Assembly (NCBI GenBank): GCA_029262835.1
Contig: JAJCYQ010000067.1
Span: forward strand, 1-41,558
Reading direction: 5' to 3'
Length of the DNA: 41,558 nt
Origin: Bacteroidota bacterium
GTDB lineage: Bacteria > Bacteroidota > Rhodothermia > Rhodothermales > UBA10348
The notes under the pieces were generated by a model that saw only the letters and a program-made list of their open reading frames with translations, was not told where the DNA came from and did not search any database. The translations under genes were made by a program, and so were the position numbers. Positions 39,601 through 41,558 of this stretch are shown here, in pieces; the first letter of the stretch is position 1; each line of letters starts with the position of its first letter.

Positions 39601-40487
39601 GTGTCACGCTTTTCTGTGCACGCGTTAACAAACAACTCACCGAGCTCAGTCAATACATGGTGACTGTCTGTCACCAGGTCAAGTTCAAGATCAATTTGAG
39701 AGAATCCATGTTCGTGATCAGGTAGATCTACAGCTTGATATGGTGCGTACGTCTCAAGCACTTGTTTGATGAGCCCGAGTCGAGTTGTATTTGATAGCTC
39801 ATACGGTTGCAGGCTCTCATCCGGTAACACCTCCTCAGCTTCCAACTCTCGCAACAGTATTCTTTCCTTGCGTCGCACCTCTAGCAAATCTGACTTCTTT
39901 GCTCTCAGATCACTTCTCAACCGCCACATCGGAGGCTCATACTCTTTCAATCCCTCAGAACGTCGCTCCTTAATGTTCTTCTCAAGTTCCTCAATCTGAA
40001 TAAGAACTGCCTCTTCTCGCTCGGGAAGCCCCTGTCGCTCTTCGCTAAGTTTTTCCCGGACTCGGGCACGACGAAACAACGACTGTTCATACGCTGCCTC
40101 AAGTGTCATGAACTCCGTCGAACTGATTTGCCCTAAGATGTACGGAAACACATGGTTTTGAATATTTTGTTCCGAGTCTACCAGGTTAGACAATAGAATT
40201 GCCCACTTATCCTGTAGCAACTCGTCGTCCTCTATAGACGCACCCTCAAGGAGTGGAAGCAGCAGTTTCGGAGAGACCTGACTGGGCTCAATTCCGTTTT
40301 CTTCGCAATACCCTTTCGCACTCATCAGAACGCGTACTTGGTTTTTCATCCGCCACAACGAAACGCTGTCCTTTAGTAGCAGGCCAACTTCCTCCGTCGC
40401 TGGCATGATCAGCTTGTCTACGAACTCCTTTGCTACTTCTAATCCCTTGTCAAGGGTTGAGGATGAAATATCAATCTTGTTGCTCAT
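39597..40487 (-). CDS. Abi-alpha/DUF4393-like abortive infection protein (cassette gene)
   Basis: 296 residues from the ATG at 40487; an ATG at 40514 overlaps the cassette end. The conserved core of the Abi-alpha/DUF4393 family is visible: GLLLKDSVSLWRMKNQVRVL, then GIEPSQVSPKLLLPLLEGAS and IEDDELLQDKWAILLSN. A coiled-coil region (EELEKNIKERRSEGLKEYEP) follows. Members are linked to abortive phage exclusion; the mechanism is unknown. The gene is bounded by 13-bp inverted repeats (39597-39609, 40504-40516). Confidence 0.7.
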   Translation of the reverse strand: MSNKIDISSSTLDKGLEVAKEFVDKLIMPATEEVGLLLKDSVSLWRMKNQVRVLMSAKGYCEENGIEPSQVSPKLLLPLLEGASIEDDELLQDKWAILLSNLVDSEQNIQNHVFPYILGQISSTEFMTLEAAYEQSLFRRARVREKLSEERQGLPEREEAVLIQIEELEKNIKERRSEGLKEYEPPMWRLRSDLRAKKSDLLEVRRKERILLRELEAEEVLPDESLQPYELSNTTRLGLIKQVLETYAPYQAVDLPDHEHGFSQIDLELDLVTDSHHVLTELGELFVNACTEKRDT

Positions 40488-40516
40488 CTCATGGTTCTTT
40501 TCGGCGTGACACATAA

Positions 40517-40695
40517 CATGTCACTATGGAACGGCCCGGGTCAGACAGTTCTGCGGTAATCTGGGCTTCCTTAGCCCAAGTATAATTGAGCCATAGGCTT
40601 GGCGCAAGGCGTTCTGCATGGCATCTTGCTGTTTCTCGTGCTGAACGTGTCCATATGGGGCGCTTCAGCGTAGGACGCTGGGAAATAGTGCCCGG
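40517..40695. other. Junction between cassette array and folC
   Basis: No gene. TGGGCT/AGCCCA (40562-40567, 40573-40578) is a small hairpin that could terminate folC transcription, though no U tract follows. An attI site or integrase would be expected near here in a complete integron; none is seen. Confidence 0.4.
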
Positions 40696-41558
40696 TCAGC
40701 ATTCCAGAGTTTGGATAACTTCTGCGGCGATGTGATGAGAGCCCATGAACAGGGCACCGGGAGCGTGAGTGTCCTCAGTCAGGAGGGCTCGCAAGGCATC
40801 AGAGGCGGAATCAAACTGTGTTTCCACCGGGCAACCAGCCGCGTCCAGCCGCGCAGCGAGCTGAGCGGCCGATTGGCCTCGAGCGTGAGTGGCGGAACCA
40901 GCTTCGTCGGGCGAAAGTGTTCCAACCGCCCAAACCCTCGGCCACCCATCGCCTTCCTTACGAACATCCTTCTGAAACCGCGCCACGACCCGCCCCACGG
41001 CATCGGCGTCTTTGTCGCGGAGCATGCCGAGGACGAGGATGGAGACGGGGCGCGAGGCGGGGGCGCTGGAGGGTTCGTTGGGGCCGTGGCTGGGGGACTC
41101 GGTGGGGAGGTGGTGGTTTGGCCCGCCGAGCGCCCGTACGGCCTCAAGGGCGGCCTCGACGGCGTCGGGGTTGTGGCCGACGTCGACGATGATGCGGGGG
41201 GAGGTGCGGAGGGTTTCGAGGCGGCCGCGGAGGCCGGTGCGCGTAATGGTTTCTTCGAGGGCGCGGCGCACGAGGGCGGGCGCGGGGAGTTGGCCGAGGA
41301 GCTCCTGGCAGGCGGCGAGGGCAACAACGGCGTTTCCGCGCATGTGGCGGCCGGGAAAGGGGAGCGCGCAGGTGTCGAGGAACGGCGCGGCGGGCGATTG
41401 GCCGTCCGGGCGGGCGTCGTGCCCGGCGGCGGGTAGACCGTGGCTGTCCGGAGAAAGACCATAGCCGTCGGGAAGCGCCGAATCGGCGAGAACGAGGGGG
41501 GCGCGCGCCCGGCGCGGGGCCAGGCCCCCCCCCGGGGGGGCGCCCCGCGCGGCGCCGC
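40696..41558 (-). CDS. folC: FolC, folylpolyglutamate/dihydrofolate synthase, C-terminal part
   Basis: The frame is open to the window end; the N-terminal ATP-binding half lies outside. Visible features of the Mur-ligase-like C-terminal domain are LPFPGRHMRGNAVVALAAC, GRLETLRTSPRIIVDVGHNP and ILVLGMLRDKDADAV, ending GSHHIAAEVIQTL. The enzyme adds glutamate to folates. The outermost ~40 bases are runs of C and G and may contain errors, so the most upstream residues are unreliable. Confidence 0.88.
   Translation of the reverse strand, partial: GAARGAPPGGGLAPRRARAPLVLADSALPDGYGLSPDSHGLPAAGHDARPDGQSPAAPFLDTCALPFPGRHMRGNAVVALAACQELLGQLPAPALVRRALEETITRTGLRGRLETLRTSPRIIVDVGHNPDAVEAALEAVRALGGPNHHLPTESPSHGPNEPSSAPASRPVSILVLGMLRDKDADAVGRVVARFQKDVRKEGDGWPRVWAVGTLSPDEAGSATHARGQSAAQLAARLDAAGCPVETQFDSASDALRALLTEDTHAPGALFMGSHHIAAEVIQTLEC

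Noticed and set aside
40500-41558. Integron integrase or attI at the right edge
   Set aside because: Only folC and a short gene-free junction are present; nothing like a tyrosine recombinase is encoded in the window.
1-41558. CRISPR arrays, rRNA or tRNA genes
   Set aside because: Scanned by eye for regular repeats with spacers and for cloverleaf arms with TTCRA loops; none found.

Overview
The window looks like a contig or MAG fragment of a GC-rich member of the Rhodothermia/Bacteroidota lineage. The first gene ends in a typical type IX secretion (T9SS type A) C-terminal sorting domain, there are Hanks-type kinases fused to PD40-like propellers, rho carries the long disordered insert usual in this phylum, and a DUF5117/DUF4953-type metalloprotease is present. 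The last ~40 bases are extreme G/C runs that look like an unreliable contig end.

Region 1 (1-19.3 kb) is chromosomal housekeeping and regulation. It holds a T9SS-secreted protein closed by a perfect 15-bp terminator stem, an MFS transporter, a secreted protein paired with a cupredoxin, and rho. These are followed by a double NTF2-fold protein and an ArsR-SRPBCC pair under a near-consensus promoter that would give a leaderless mRNA. Next come a MntA/HepT toxin-antitoxin pair and a tightly packed operon (beta-propeller-TPR protein, LytS-type kinase, LytTR regulator, MBL hydrolase), then two tandem paralogous Ser/Thr kinase-propeller genes.

Region 2 (19.3-31.3 kb) is an accessory zone rich in duplications and relics. 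It has three HicB-like genes or fragments, two nearly identical 136-bp copies of a truncated XRE antitoxin flanking a CGNR regulator/EamA exporter pair, a collapsed copy of a propeller lipoprotein, and two NTF2-like paralogues of which one lost exactly 147 bp between CATGG repeats. It also contains a run of unrecognised, lower-GC small genes, a relic of a folC 3' end, a 163-bp MITE-like palindrome and a DUF433/DUF5615 toxin-antitoxin pair. A large Zn metalloprotease follows.

Region 3 (34.1-40.5 kb) is the most interesting. A set of minus-strand genes (Phd-type antitoxin, small membrane protein, OLD-like ATPase-TOPRIM, PD-(D/E)xK nuclease, Abi-alpha-like protein) is separated by related imperfect palindromes resembling integron attC sites, with no integrase in view, so it reads as a CALIN-type defence-gene cassette array. 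An IS110-family element sits exactly at one cassette boundary. Its structured leader contains an 8-mer complementary to the conserved attC end next to the insertion, placed beside a stem as expected for a bridge-RNA target guide. The window closes inside folC.

All functional names are from reading sequence and motifs; no database search was run.
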